A stretch of 40,036 nucleotides of DNA from Acidobacteriaceae bacterium (GTDB taxonomy: Bacteria; Acidobacteriota; Terriglobia; Terriglobales; Acidobacteriaceae), in the NCBI GenBank assembly GCA_003138365.1, contig PLFY01000057.1, positions 54,148 through 94,183 of the forward strand. The letters run 5' to 3'. The notes beneath the pieces were generated by a model. That model did not search any database. It saw nothing but the letters and a program-made list of their open reading frames with translations, and was not told where the DNA came from. A program made the translations under genes and the position numbers. Below, in pieces: positions 1 to 9,284 of this stretch (position 1 is the stretch's first letter; each line of letters starts with the position of its first letter).

Positions 1-407
1 GACGGCCAGATCACAGCAAGCATAGAGTGGATTGCGGTTCCGCCGATCCACGACTGAATGCCGAACCAGCCGCAGGCCACAATGGCGCGCAATATCGCCG
101 GCAGATTAGCCCCGCGCACTCCAAACGGCGCACGAATAAAGACTGGAAACGGAATGCCGTACTTTGCGCCCGCATGAGCGTTGAGCAGCATGGGAATCAG
201 CACAATGAGATTGCCGAGCAGCACCGTGGCGATCGCTTGCTTCCAATCCATGCCCTTGGCGATCAACGACGAGGCAAGCTGATAGGTGGTGACCTCCATG
301 GACATCGAGAACCATAAGGCGATGTAGTTGTATGTGCCCCATGTGCGCTGTGCCGGCGTGGTGGGGGCCAGGTCGCGGTTCGAGAGTGACGGGTCGATGG
401 TGCTCAC
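1..407 (-). CDS. NCS1-family nucleobase/cation symporter, N-terminal part
   Basis: Reverse-strand reading from GTG at 407-405 gives about 135 residues that run off the left edge, so the C-terminal two thirds or more are missing. The start is supported by a GGAGGA-type ribosome site (its complement lies at 412-418). The protein has the N-terminal signature of NCS1 transporters (cytosine, uracil, allantoin or hydantoin permeases): SNRDLAPT, then RTWGTYNYIALWFSMSM in the first membrane segment, and FPVFIRAPFGVRGANLPA followed by ACGWFGIQSWIGG. In the family this segment holds TM1 to about TM3 and substrate-contacting residues. It would import a nucleobase or hydantoin-like compound with Na+ or H+. 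The exact substrate cannot be told. The family call is firm. Confidence 0.9.
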   Translation of the reverse strand, partial: MSTIDPSLSNRDLAPTTPAQRTWGTYNYIALWFSMSMEVTTYQLASSLIAKGMDWKQAIATVLLGNLIVLIPMLLNAHAGAKYGIPFPVFIRAPFGVRGANLPAILRAIVACGWFGIQSWIGGTAIHSMLAVIWP

Positions 408-846
408 GGCTCCTCCTCTGCGATGAAAGAATCATGTGAATTGATCCCGAGCACTGCGCGATCCCGCTGCCGGTGGATTGATTTTACACTGCCGCCGCAA
501 GGCGTTTTGGCTGGGTCGGAATCTACACGTTCCGCTCCAAAAGGCGGGTTCCCTTACGCGAAAAAACTATCTTAGATTCCGCCAATGACGAATGCGTCTT
601 ACGGCCGGGGTACACGCCGGCAGGCGTTGAAGTTGCCGATTGCAGTTTCTGTTAACCCCCGGAACAATTCGGACGATGAACTAAGTGTCCTGCTGCGCGC
701 AACAGGCAGTGAAATAGCGGGCAGACTGCTTCGCCAAGCTGGAGGTTCCGATGGCAACCAGACCGGAGGTCCCGGTTGAATGAGGGATCTTGAACTTCGT
801 TCCTGGCTGGAAACAGCATTGAAATCCGCATCATGAGGATGCATAG
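408..846. other. Leader/intergenic region before the chemotaxis genes
   Basis: This 439-bp gap separates the divergent NCS1 gene and the response regulator. It holds a 64-codon ORF at 585-779 (+) without a clear ribosome site and without recognisable homology, which I regard as doubtful. Positions 700-780 look structured: GCAGT (706-710) can pair with ACTGC (725-729), followed by CGCCAAGC (732-739) and a GGTT/AACC hairpin around 743-758. A regulated 5' leader for the downstream chemotaxis pair is possible. No known riboswitch class fits well enough to name. Confidence 0.35.
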
Positions 847-1221
847 ATGGCAATGACAATTCTCGTCGTCGATGACTCGGCAACCATGGTCATGAGCCTC
901 AAGGCCACCTTGTCAATGAGCGGCTTTCTTGTGGAGACCGCCAGCCATGGCCAGGCAGCGCTGGATAAGTTGAAGTCGGGAACCAAGCCCAATCTGATCA
1001 TCACCGATATCAACATGCCCGTGATGGGCGGCATGGAGTTGATTGGAAAAGTGCGCGCTTTGCCGGGCTTTCGATTCATTCCCATTCTCACTCTGACCAC
1101 CGAAAGCGAAGCGTCCAAGCGCGACGAGGGCAAGCGTCTCGGAGCTACCGGCTGGCTGGTCAAGCCAGTATCGGGCGATGACCTGGTCAAAGTCATCAAG
1201 AAGGTTTTGCCGGGGGCATAG
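847..1221 (+). CDS. Single-domain response regulator (CheY-like)
   Basis: A 124-residue stand-alone receiver domain of normal CheY length. Seen directly: the acidic pair D9-D10 in ILVVDDS, the phosphoacceptor D54 in IITDINMP, a conserved Thr at about T84 in LTLTTE, and K106 in WLVKP. There is no output domain, so it should act by protein contact, as CheY does at the flagellar switch or with a kinase. The ATG at 847 is preceded by an AGGA element. It ends 3 bp before the MCP gene, so the two are almost certainly cotranscribed. No CheA, CheW or flagellar gene is in the window, so the kinase partner must lie elsewhere. Confidence 0.93.
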   Translation: MAMTILVVDDSATMVMSLKATLSMSGFLVETASHGQAALDKLKSGTKPNLIITDINMPVMGGMELIGKVRALPGFRFIPILTLTTESEASKRDEGKRLGATGWLVKPVSGDDLVKVIKKVLPGA

Positions 1222-1224
1222 GTC

Positions 1225-2574
1225 ATGGCGTCTGCGGGGTCGAAAGGCATTGACGGGGTTTCTCGCGTGAAAGCTGGTGTAGCCAGAGTCGGAGACGATG
1301 CGACCGCGGCTGATCGCAAGATACGCCTGCGCCGGATCAGAAAACGGCTGCTCTCTGAGGCACTGGTCCGATTCGCTCTCCTGGTGCTGCTATGGTTTTC
1401 ACTTTCCTATGGGCTGGGGCCGGATCTTGCCCCTTACCGGCTCCGCTTCGCGGGCCTCCTGGCTCTTTTCATACTGCTGCCCGGCTTGGCTTACAAGCGG
1501 CGTCACCTAGTCGAGGCGAGGGACGCCGTTTCCCACATGTGGGCATTCGGCCAACTGCATTTCAGTGAAGTATCGCAGATGCTGGAAGCCAGCAATGTGC
1601 TCCAGGCCGACATTAAGGACTCGAAGCCCTACATCGACGTGATGCACGAGCAGATCGGCGATTCGCTTTCCGAATCGGAGGGCGAAGTGTTGAAGGTGAT
1701 CGAACAGATCGGCCTGCTGCATGCAAAGGCAAGCCAGCAAAGGGAACGCATCGCTGAGTCGATCAAGAGCGGCAAGGAGTTGAATGAAAGCACAAACATT
1801 CGGATCGAGAACAACAAGCAGATCATCGCCGCAATCGAAATGCAGTTGGATGCACAGAACGAGGAATTCATGAGCAACTTCGAGCGCATCGAGGGAATGG
1901 CCGGAGAAGTTGGCTCGTTGGCGCCGCTGGTCAAGGTCATCACTTCCATCGCACAACAGACCAGCCTGTTGGCTTTGAATGCGGAGATTGAGGCCGCGCG
2001 GGCTGGGAACGCCGGCCGCGGCTTTGCCGTGGTGGCCTTTGAAGTGAGAAAGCTGGCCGTGCTATCCACCAAGGCCGCCGCGGACATCTCTGAAAAGATC
2101 AAGACAACCTGCAAGAAAGTCGACGCCGAGATGGGCGCGGCCAAGGACTCGCTTAAAGAGCACGAGTCGAACACCGCGATGAGCCACCTGATCGGAGACC
2201 TGGGCGGGATGCAAGATGAATTCTCGAAGAACAGCAGATTGCTTCTGGAAGTCATTACCGAGGTGGATGCAAATTACGAAGAGAGCGTCATGCGGCTATC
2301 GCAGGCCTTGGGGCACATACAGTTCCAGGACGTGATGCGCCAGAGAATGGAGCATGTGCAGGAATCGCTGGTGGAAATGCGGGAACACCTGCTGCGGTTG
2401 AGCGAAGATGCAGCAGATCCCGCCCGGGATGGGCATCTCGATCTAACCTTCAAATCGATGCTCGCCGCTCACTTCAATAAATATCGAATGGCCAGTCAAG
2501 CGGTTACTCATCTTGCCGTGTCCGGTGGCGAGTCAACCGGCGACCACAGCAGACCGGCTATCGAATTGTTCTAA
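1225..2574 (+). CDS. Methyl-accepting chemotaxis protein without periplasmic sensor domain
   Basis: 449 residues. After a basic N-terminus come two closely spaced membrane segments (about residues 45-65 and 72-90) with only a short loop between them. The rest is a long coiled coil. The MCP signalling tip is clear at about residues 235-275: [19 protein letters not shown], then [15 protein letters not shown]. Because almost nothing projects to the periplasm, it must sense something in the membrane or cytoplasm, or act as a signalling scaffold. It starts 3 bp after the CheY-like gene. In the family this protein would control a CheA kinase. A conventional HAMP domain is not apparent. The C-terminus lacks an obvious NWETF-type CheR tether. 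Confidence 0.9.
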   Translation: MASAGSKGIDGVSRVKAGVARVGDDATAADRKIRLRRIRKRLLSEALVRFALLVLLWFSLSYGLGPDLAPYRLRFAGLLALFILLPGLAYKRRHLVEARDAVSHMWAFGQLHFSEVSQMLEASNVLQADIKDSKPYIDVMHEQIGDSLSESEGEVLKVIEQIGLLHAKASQQRERIAESIKSGKELNESTNIRIENNKQIIAAIEMQLDAQNEEFMSNFERIEGMAGEVGSLAPLVKVITSIAQQTSLLALNAEIEAARAGNAGRGFAVVAFEVRKLAVLSTKAAADISEKIKTTCKKVDAEMGAAKDSLKEHESNTAMSHLIGDLGGMQDEFSKNSRLLLEVITEVDANYEESVMRLSQALGHIQFQDVMRQRMEHVQESLVEMREHLLRLSEDAADPARDGHLDLTFKSMLAAHFNKYRMASQAVTHLAVSGGESTGDHSRPAIELF

Positions 2575-2636
2575 CTGCTCGCACAACCCGGTTTTATGCA
2601 CTTGCCGGATTGACAGGCTGCGGGAGAACTCGTTGC

Positions 2637-2714
2637 TTTGAAAGGGCGCATCCTCAGCCGCAGCAGGCTCCGAACATCGAGCGAGGTCTTGAAAGGGCGC
2701 GGCTAAACCCGCGG
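2637..2714. repeat. Two copies of a TTGAAAGGGCGC-type dispersed repeat
   Basis: TTTGAAAGGGCGC occurs at 2637-2649 and TTGAAAGGGCGCGGCT at 2689-2704, both between the MCP gene and the UPF0182 gene. A third copy, TTTGAAAGGGCGCGGCT, lies at 9285-9301 before ilvE. Copies are intergenic only, and the second is followed by CCCGCGG, so it can form a short GCGGC/GCCGC-like pairing. They look like members of a genome-wide extragenic repeat family. Confidence 0.6.
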
Positions 2715-2782
2715 AACAGAACGAATCTTCCCTCAGCTTTCAAAACCAGCCCCTCCTGCAAAAGCCATTCAAGAGGACTAGA

Positions 2783-5716
2783 GTGTTAGTGGGTGAGATC
2801 GCTCAAATCCGGATCCAGGAACCGCAAGGCGGTCACCTTTTCTTGAATCGTTGTCCAACGCCTGGATCTCTCAGCAGCAAAGAACTCGCAAGGTGGGGTA
2901 GAGAATTGCCCGAGTCGATTGATTGGCCAGTCAAGACAAAAACGCCGCGGCCTCGCCGCCGCACATTCCTTTTCATCCTCGGCGCGCTTGCCGTCATCGT
3001 TTTTTTCAGCCGGACTGCGCTCTCCTACTGGGTTGACCTGCTGTGGTTCCGGTCGCTCGGGTACGGAGACGTGTTCTGGAAGACACGCGGCCTCGAGTGG
3101 GGGATCTTCACTGCTTTTGCGGTGGTCACATTCCTCGTTCTCTTCGGAGCATTTTCCGCCCTGAAGCATGCGCACATCGACGACTTGCCCCGCTCTCATA
3201 CCATTGTCATTGCAGGCAATCCGGTGAACCTGCCGGTCGAGTCCGCGCTGCGCCTGATCGCGGTCGGCGTTTCGCTGCTGATCTCGCTGGCGACCGCCGC
3301 GGCAATGGAGGCGCAGTGGAATGTGCTGGCGCTGTATTGGTATGCACCGCGCACGACCGGGAGCGTATCTGACCCGATCTTTGGCCTGCCCCTCAACTTC
3401 TATCTCTTCACCTTGCCCGCTTGGCACCTCATCGTCGGCTGGCTGCTCACCTTGGCCGTTCTCAGTTGCGTTCTTGCCGTTTTGTTCATCCTGATCACGG
3501 GCGGAACCCGTGCACTCGGCGGGCGCCTGAGCGGTGGCATCCAGTTGCCCTGGCGAGGGCTCTCCATTACAGTTGGGATTTTTCTGTTCGTCCTGGCATT
3601 GCATGTGTACGTCGGCCGATTTGACCTCCTGTTTGAACACCATACGATCTTCGAAGGGGTCACTTACACAGACGCGCACGTCACGCTCACCGGCCTGCTC
3701 ATTGTTTCCTGGGCTCTCGTCCTGGGAGCGGCAATCGCCATTGCCGGCGCCATCGGCAAGGCGCACGGGCGCTGGCTTGTTGCAGCCATCGTTCCCGCCG
3801 TGATTTGTTATTTAGCCGTTGGCGTGGTTGGCTGGTATGTCAGCAGTTTCATTGTCAAGCCGAACGAACTGGTTCGCGAGCAGCCCTATATCGCCCATAA
3901 CATCGAGATGACGCGCCAGGCATACGGCCTCGACCGGTTCTCGCAGCGCGAATTCCCCGCCGAGACCACCGTTGGGGCAACCGATCCAGTCAACAATCAG
4001 GCTACGCTTCAGAACATCCGGCTCTGGGACGTGAAAGCGCTGCAGGATACGCTGCGCCAGATACAGGAGATTCGCACCTACTACGACTTTCCCGATATCG
4101 ACATTGACCGCTACCAAATCGACGGCTCGACGCGTGAGGTCATGCTCGCCGCACGCGAGTTGAATGTGGACAAACTTCCCGAGAGCAGCCGCAACTGGAT
4201 CAACGACAAGCTCATTTACACACACGGCTACGGGATTACCATGAACCCGGTGAACGGGTTCACAGCGGAGGGATTGCCGACGCTGATGCTGAGCAACATG
4301 CCCGTCCAGAGCACGGTTCGCGGCCTGAACGTAACGCGGCCTGAGATTTATTTCGGCGAGATGACCGACACCGACGTCTACGTGAAGACGCGGCAGCAGG
4401 AGTTCAACTACCCTGAGGGCCAGTCCAACAACCTCACGTCCTACGAGGGCGCCGGCGGCATCGTTGTGGGCGGATTTCTGCGCCGTATCCTGCTGGCATT
4501 TGACCGCGGCGATATTGCCAAGCTGCCCTTCAGCGACGATGTCAACGCGCAGAGCCGTCTGCTGATGCGCCGCAACGTGCGCGATCGCACAGCGGCCCTG
4601 GCGCCGTTTCTTACCTTCGATCAGGACCCCTATATTGTGGTCGGAGACGATGGCCGGCTCTCCTGGGTCATGGATGCGTTCACCTCATCCGATAGTTATC
4701 CCTATTCGGCGCATCACACCCTGGAGAATGAGTCCATCAACTACATGCGCAACAGCGTCAAGGCTGTCGTGGACGCTTACGATGGGACCACGACCTTCTA
4801 TGTCTTCGACAGCGAAGACCCGATCCTTGCGGCTTATCGCGGCATCTTCCCTTCCCTGTTCAAGGATGCTTCGGCCATGCCGGCGTGGCTGCGCAAACAC
4901 GTCCGCTACCCCGAGTTATTGCTGAGCGTGCAGGCGGAGGTCTACGGCCTGTATCACATGACCAATCCGGAAGTGTTCTACAACCGCGAGGATTTGTGGA
5001 CCGTCGCCACCGAAACCGGCATGGCCCAGAGCGGCGATCAGACAACGGAGCCGATGCACCCGAACTTCGTGCTGATGAAGCTGCCCGACGAGACGGGCCT
5101 GGAGTTTGTGGAGATTCTGCCGTTCACGCCGTTCAGCCGGAACAACCTGATTGGCTGGATTGCCGGGCGCAGCGACGGCGCGCACTATGGCACAGCCGTG
5201 GTCTACGACTTTCCTAAAACCAGGCTGATTGACGGGCCGCAGCAGATCGAATCGCGCATCGATCAGAACGCGCAGCTCTCAGGACAATTGACGCTGTGGA
5301 ATCAGCAAGGGTCCCACGTGCGTCGCGGCAACCTGCTGGTGATTCCTTGCGGGCACGCTCTGTTATATGCGGAGCCGATTTACCTGCAGGCCGAACGAAG
5401 CCCGATGCCGGAGTTGCGCCTGGTGGTGCTCGCGCTGCAAGACCGTCTCGCCTATGCGCCAACATTCGAGGCGGCGCTGGCGTCGCTGTTTGGCTCGGAG
5501 ACCTCGTCGCTCAGTTCCACTGAAGCGCCCAGGGCCGCACCTGAAGCCGGAGGAGCACCCAAACCCGCGGAGGATCAGAACACACTCATCGGCCAAGCCG
5601 GAAAGGACTTCTCCGATTACCAGCGACTCACGTCAGAAGGCAAACTTGGTGAGGCTGGGCAGAAGCTTGACGATCTGAAGCACGTCCTCGACCAGCTGAA
5701 CGCGCATCGCAGATAG
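2783..5716 (+). CDS. UPF0182 family membrane protein
   Basis: 977 residues, the usual length for the UPF0182/COG1615 family, whose function is not established. The N-terminal third has seven predicted membrane helices between about residues 60 and 360 (for example TFLFILGALAVIVFF and GLLIVSWALVLGAAIAIAG). The remaining 600 residues form the family's large non-membrane domain, with family-like stretches such as GLDRFSQREFPAE and YTHGYGITMNPVN. The C-terminus is a short charged helix typical of the family, after a Pro/Ala-rich linker. The GTG start at 2783 has a GAGGA ribosome site at 2773-2777. A TTG near 2905 is an alternative that would remove a poorly conserved N-terminus. Its 3' end faces the GGT-like gene. 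Confidence 0.9.
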   Translation: MLVGEIAQIRIQEPQGGHLFLNRCPTPGSLSSKELARWGRELPESIDWPVKTKTPRPRRRTFLFILGALAVIVFFSRTALSYWVDLLWFRSLGYGDVFWKTRGLEWGIFTAFAVVTFLVLFGAFSALKHAHIDDLPRSHTIVIAGNPVNLPVESALRLIAVGVSLLISLATAAAMEAQWNVLALYWYAPRTTGSVSDPIFGLPLNFYLFTLPAWHLIVGWLLTLAVLSCVLAVLFILITGGTRALGGRLSGGIQLPWRGLSITVGIFLFVLALHVYVGRFDLLFEHHTIFEGVTYTDAHVTLTGLLIVSWALVLGAAIAIAGAIGKAHGRWLVAAIVPAVICYLAVGVVGWYVSSFIVKPNELVREQPYIAHNIEMTRQAYGLDRFSQREFPAETTVGATDPVNNQATLQNIRLWDVKALQDTLRQIQEIRTYYDFPDIDIDRYQIDGSTREVMLAARELNVDKLPESSRNWINDKLIYTHGYGITMNPVNGFTAEGLPTLMLSNMPVQSTVRGLNVTRPEIYFGEMTDTDVYVKTRQQEFNYPEGQSNNLTSYEGAGGIVVGGFLRRILLAFDRGDIAKLPFSDDVNAQSRLLMRRNVRDRTAALAPFLTFDQDPYIVVGDDGRLSWVMDAFTSSDSYPYSAHHTLENESINYMRNSVKAVVDAYDGTTTFYVFDSEDPILAAYRGIFPSLFKDASAMPAWLRKHVRYPELLLSVQAEVYGLYHMTNPEVFYNREDLWTVATETGMAQSGDQTTEPMHPNFVLMKLPDETGLEFVEILPFTPFSRNNLIGWIAGRSDGAHYGTAVVYDFPKTRLIDGPQQIESRIDQNAQLSGQLTLWNQQGSHVRRGNLLVIPCGHALLYAEPIYLQAERSPMPELRLVVLALQDRLAYAPTFEAALASLFGSETSSLSSTEAPRAAPEAGGAPKPAEDQNTLIGQAGKDFSDYQRLTSEGKLGEAGQKLDDLKHVLDQLNAHRR

Positions 5717-5717
5717 G

Positions 5718-5731
5718 CACTCCGCGGAGTG
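5718..5731. other. 14-bp perfect palindrome between convergent genes
   Basis: CACTCCGCGGAGTG lies 2 bp after the UPF0182 stop codon and 18 bp from the end of the opposing GGT-like gene. It has no T tract on either side, so a terminator role is only weakly supported. Protein binding is also possible. Confidence 0.3.
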
Positions 5732-5748
5732 ACTATGAGCCGATTGGA

Positions 5749-7533
5749 TCAGTAAGCAGCCGCAAAGCCATAGATGCCGGGAGTCTCAACACTGCGCATA
5801 ACATGAGTCTGCGGATCGATCGTTCCCATAACGGCGGTTCCTTTGATTCCGTAGACCTCTTGCTGCGATTTCTGCTCGATATTGACGCCTGATTCTCGGA
5901 GATGTTGAAGGAACTCCAGATCATAGGCGCCTTCCGGGATCAGTTCGGGCTTTGTCAAAAAGCTCTCACCTGGTTTCATCGGCTCCATATTGATAAGCAG
6001 CGGAGGGGCTGCCATGGCAGCAAGCGGGTCGAGACGGTTTGCAAGAGTTCCCACCACCAGCCGCACCGTCTCAGGAACCAGCGAGGAGCCTACGCTTGCG
6101 ATTGCCAGCACCGGCTTGGCTCCGGTCATCGCAATCAAAGGCGCGATGTCTTGCGGAACCGGGTCTCCCGGTTTGATCCCCGCCAATCTCGCCTGCTGAA
6201 ATCCCGCCGCATCGGGTACTGGTATGCCATCCACGACCATGCCGGTTGTACCCCAAAGTACGGTGTTGATGGAGTGAGAAAGCGCCGCAATGTTTCCCCA
6301 GCGGTCAATCACGACAACTGCATCGGTGTGGTGCGGCGGTCCCTCTTGCGGAGGCTGGTCGCGCGGTTCCATCAGCGCTGCCGCGTTTTTAGCATAAGCC
6401 TTGGTGATTTGATCTTCTCGCGACGATTTCAATCCATTTTGGCGCATGTACTGGTCGGTGTAGCTGTCGGCTTCAGCCTTTCGCAGGATTTGCGTGAGCG
6501 CCTGGAATGCCTTTGCATCCTTGCCGTAGGCACCCATCCGATCAAGCTTCAGCTCTTCCGCCAGATTAAGCGCTTCGAGCACCTGGTAGCTGCCTTCAGT
6601 GCTCTTACCTGGAACGTAAATCGTGTGGCCCAGAAAAGTGGTGCTGAGCGGCTCTTCCCAGATCGGCTGGTAGCGCTTCATGTCTTCCATGGTGGCTTTT
6701 CCGCCTTCGTGCTGCACAGCCTGAACGAAATGCTGCCCCCATGGCCCGGTGTACATGTACCTGGCGCCGTCTCTGGCGACTCCGCGAAGCGTTGCAGCGA
6801 GAGCGGCCTGGACAAAGCGGTCTCCCGGCTTTGGCAGGCCATCTCCAGCCTGATTCATGAACGCCCGGCCTTCGGGAGTGCGCGAGAGGAGTGTTTCGCG
6901 CATTTTGAAGTAGGTTGCCAGCAGAGGTGAAATCGTGACGCCGTTCTCCGCATACCAAATCGCGGGCTGAAAAAGTTCCCGGAACGGCAGGCGGCCGAAG
7001 CGCTTGTGCATTTGCTCGATGCCGGCCATAAATCCGGGGACAAGTGTCTTGCGACCTTCCGCGCCCTCCGTCCCATTCTTGCCAAAGGCCAGCGGGCCCA
7101 GGTCGTCCACAGGAATGCTTTTCGGGTCGGTTTCGCCCAGATAAGAGTTCCATCCGGCATTCATCGTGGAAACCTTGCCCGACTTGGCATCGTAATACAC
7201 AAGCTGCAGGATTCCGGCATACGAAACGTAGGAACCAAGCGCCGTGCTGATCTGCGTGAGAGCGACGGCAGCGGCAGCATCGGCGGCTGTTCCCCCCTGC
7301 CGGAGCGCTTCCACTCCCGCATGAACGGCGATGGGAGACATGGTTCCAGTCACCAGCCCCTGCTGCCCCTCAACCACGCGCGCCTGCAGCGGCCATGGCA
7401 TCTGTTCCGCCTCCTCGGCCCGCGCCTTCTCTTCCACCTTCCACTTTGCCGGCGAAAGATCCGCGCCAAACCCCGACTCTGGAATCAGAACCATGCACAT
7501 CACGATAAACGCAACCTGCTTCTGCAATCTCAT
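5749..7533 (-). CDS. Gamma-glutamyltransferase-like Ntn hydrolase, secreted, divergent
   Basis: 594 residues with an N-terminal signal peptide (about 1-23, hydrophobic core VAFIVMCMVLIP). The fold is that of gamma-glutamyltransferases, which self-cleave before a catalytic Thr and transfer or hydrolyse gamma-glutamyl groups in the periplasm. Seen: GGTAADAAAAVALTQ near residues 80-94 and the cleavage-site nucleophile T403 in PPHHTDAVVVIDRWGN, with the downstream SIN triad. Departures from classical GGT: the Arg-containing segment that binds the gamma-glutamyl carboxylate, the PLSSMSP loop (here DIAPLIAMTG) and the GSPGGS loop (here ASVGSS) are not conserved. Autoprocessing is therefore likely, but the substrate is probably not plain glutathione. 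It lies 104 bp downstream of the ECF sigma gene, in the same direction. Confidence 0.82.
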   Translation of the reverse strand: MRLQKQVAFIVMCMVLIPESGFGADLSPAKWKVEEKARAEEAEQMPWPLQARVVEGQQGLVTGTMSPIAVHAGVEALRQGGTAADAAAAVALTQISTALGSYVSYAGILQLVYYDAKSGKVSTMNAGWNSYLGETDPKSIPVDDLGPLAFGKNGTEGAEGRKTLVPGFMAGIEQMHKRFGRLPFRELFQPAIWYAENGVTISPLLATYFKMRETLLSRTPEGRAFMNQAGDGLPKPGDRFVQAALAATLRGVARDGARYMYTGPWGQHFVQAVQHEGGKATMEDMKRYQPIWEEPLSTTFLGHTIYVPGKSTEGSYQVLEALNLAEELKLDRMGAYGKDAKAFQALTQILRKAEADSYTDQYMRQNGLKSSREDQITKAYAKNAAALMEPRDQPPQEGPPHHTDAVVVIDRWGNIAALSHSINTVLWGTTGMVVDGIPVPDAAGFQQARLAGIKPGDPVPQDIAPLIAMTGAKPVLAIASVGSSLVPETVRLVVGTLANRLDPLAAMAAPPLLINMEPMKPGESFLTKPELIPEGAYDLEFLQHLRESGVNIEQKSQQEVYGIKGTAVMGTIDPQTHVMRSVETPGIYGFAAAY

Positions 7534-7637
7534 TGTTGAGCTCCTGCATTCGGTGGGGAGGATCCGAACAACCCGGCGCTTTCAAACGCGCGCCGCTTCA
7601 GGCTGCCGAGGATTTCGCGTGTATGAAGGGTAAAGCC

Positions 7638-9110
7638 TTACTTGATGGGTTCAGTCCCGCCACGCCCCGGCCTCGTCCAAGCCACCAACGCTCCAATCCA
7701 GACCACCAAAATAAGGGTCGCCATCGGAATCAACCACGCCGGGAACAGCCCATGAATCACGGCCAGATCCACACCCCGATAAGCAGCCAACCAGCTTCCC
7801 AGCCGCCAATTCAGCAACAGTAGAATTACCGCCCATCCCAGCACCAGCCGCCTCGTCGCTCGCCTCCAGCCTGCCAGGTAATCCCGGCTGTTCACATGGA
7901 ACAAATGCCAACCGCCCAGCACAATCATCGCTCCCAACAGGATTGCGCCTGCCAGCCAGTCGTGGGCTTTGAACGCCAGGTAGATCAGCGCGGAAAACAT
8001 CGCCACATAAATCCCGGCCACCATCGCAACTCTCGAGGCAAGAGTCATCGGAGCTCCGCTGCTCTCCCGCTTCCCCGGCTCCCGCTCTATCTGCCGCCGC
8101 ATCGCCGCAGCCCGCCGCATAAACAGCACGATGAATGTCCCGACCACCATCGCGTAGAACCAATAGAAGCCTGTCATCACCTCAAAAGACGTCGTGTCGC
8201 TCCAAGCGTATCCGTGGCGCAGAGCCTGCACAGCATATCGCCCGGGCACGGCCCACCCCAGCACAAAAACCCAAAAGCATGTGAGCCAGATGCCCTGAAA
8301 CCGCCGCTCGCGGGCCGTCGGCGCTGACCGCACTGATATCCAGTTCACCATCAAGCCGGCAAACACACCCAAAAACGGCGTCACCGGAGCTAGCCACGCC
8401 GCCATCGACCCCGACTTGGCCATCGCCGCGCCCTTGCCTGCCATGCCCACGCCCAACGATGCCGCGGGAGCGGCTGGAAGCATGGCGAGCACTGCGTTTG
8501 AAAAGCCATGACCCGGCGCTGTCCGGCTCAACGTGCCTTCCACGAATGCAACCACTTCTTCGTGCAGCAGTTTGCGCCCGCGCGAGAGCCGCTGTTTCAC
8601 GGCGTCTTCGCTCAACTCCAACTCGGCCGCCACGCGTTCAATGGATTTCTCTTCGCGGTAGAACAGAATCAGCGGTTCCCGATAGGCATCGGGAATCCGC
8701 TCCAGCGCGCGCCACAGAATCGCCTCTTCCTCACGGCTCACGGCTAGCGCCGATGGCGACGCCTCCTGCGATTGCGGCTCCTCGATCGCATCCAATGCTT
8801 CCGCGGCGTGAATCGGCTCGCGGCCCTGCCGCCGGAATTCCTTGCCCACCAGGAAGCGCGTGATGCCGCATAACCAGGACCGGAGCCGCGCAGGATCGCG
8901 CAGTTCGGAGAGCTGTTCCCACGCGGCAAAAAAGGTTTCCTGCGCCAGATCTTCACTCAAGCTCAAGCTACCGGTGGCGTTGTAAGTGATGGAGCAGACC
9001 AGCGATTGGTATCGCTTGACGATCGTCGCAAAGGCGGTGCGGTTCCCTGTCAGACTCCATTCCACCAGTTGCGCGTCGCTGTTCCCTGAGATTTTCGGGA
9101 TCATCGTCAT
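7638..9110 (-). CDS. ECF sigma factor fused to a C-terminal multi-pass membrane domain
   Basis: 490 residues, more than twice the usual ECF length. Residues about 15-95 are sigma region 2 (FATIVKRYQSLV, then DLAQETFFAAWEQL) and about 130-185 are region 4 (IPDAYREPLILFY, then LSEDAVKQRLSRGRKLL). From about residue 225 onward there are six or seven hydrophobic helices, such as AWLAPVTPFLGVFAGLM and PMATLILVVWIGALVAWT. The single polypeptide thus combines promoter recognition with a membrane tether, and no separate anti-sigma gene is next to it. The start is the ATG at 9110 or, better spaced from GAGGT, the ATG two codons later at 9104. Release by proteolysis or conformational control is inference. 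It may control the GGT-like gene downstream. Confidence 0.88.
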   Translation of the reverse strand: MTMIPKISGNSDAQLVEWSLTGNRTAFATIVKRYQSLVCSITYNATGSLSLSEDLAQETFFAAWEQLSELRDPARLRSWLCGITRFLVGKEFRRQGREPIHAAEALDAIEEPQSQEASPSALAVSREEEAILWRALERIPDAYREPLILFYREEKSIERVAAELELSEDAVKQRLSRGRKLLHEEVVAFVEGTLSRTAPGHGFSNAVLAMLPAAPAASLGVGMAGKGAAMAKSGSMAAWLAPVTPFLGVFAGLMVNWISVRSAPTARERRFQGIWLTCFWVFVLGWAVPGRYAVQALRHGYAWSDTTSFEVMTGFYWFYAMVVGTFIVLFMRRAAAMRRQIEREPGKRESSGAPMTLASRVAMVAGIYVAMFSALIYLAFKAHDWLAGAILLGAMIVLGGWHLFHVNSRDYLAGWRRATRRLVLGWAVILLLLNWRLGSWLAAYRGVDLAVIHGLFPAWLIPMATLILVVWIGALVAWTRPGRGGTEPIK

Positions 9111-9284
9111 ACCTCATCGTATAAGTACCCGGACAAGGTGAAAAAGTGACAGGAAATGGTTGGGGTACGCGGAAACTGGGCCCAGTGAGCCTTTGCCAGG
9201 GCGCCCAGTGCACCGAAACGGGTAGTCAGCGCCGCCTGCTCTCAATCGGTTATCGACTCAGGAAGCCTCTGAATGAGTCCGCGC

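Noticed and set aside
700-780. c-di-GMP-I (GEMM) riboswitch upstream of the chemotaxis genes
   Set aside because: CGCCAAGC and ATGGCAACCAG resemble GEMM pieces, but the GCAAACC segment and the GNRA-capped P2 helix are not present in the right order. Not named without a covariance search.
9117-9165. ECF-type autoregulatory promoter upstream of the sigma gene
   Set aside because: A TGTCAC element is visible on the minus strand, but no -10 such as CGTC lies at the required spacing.
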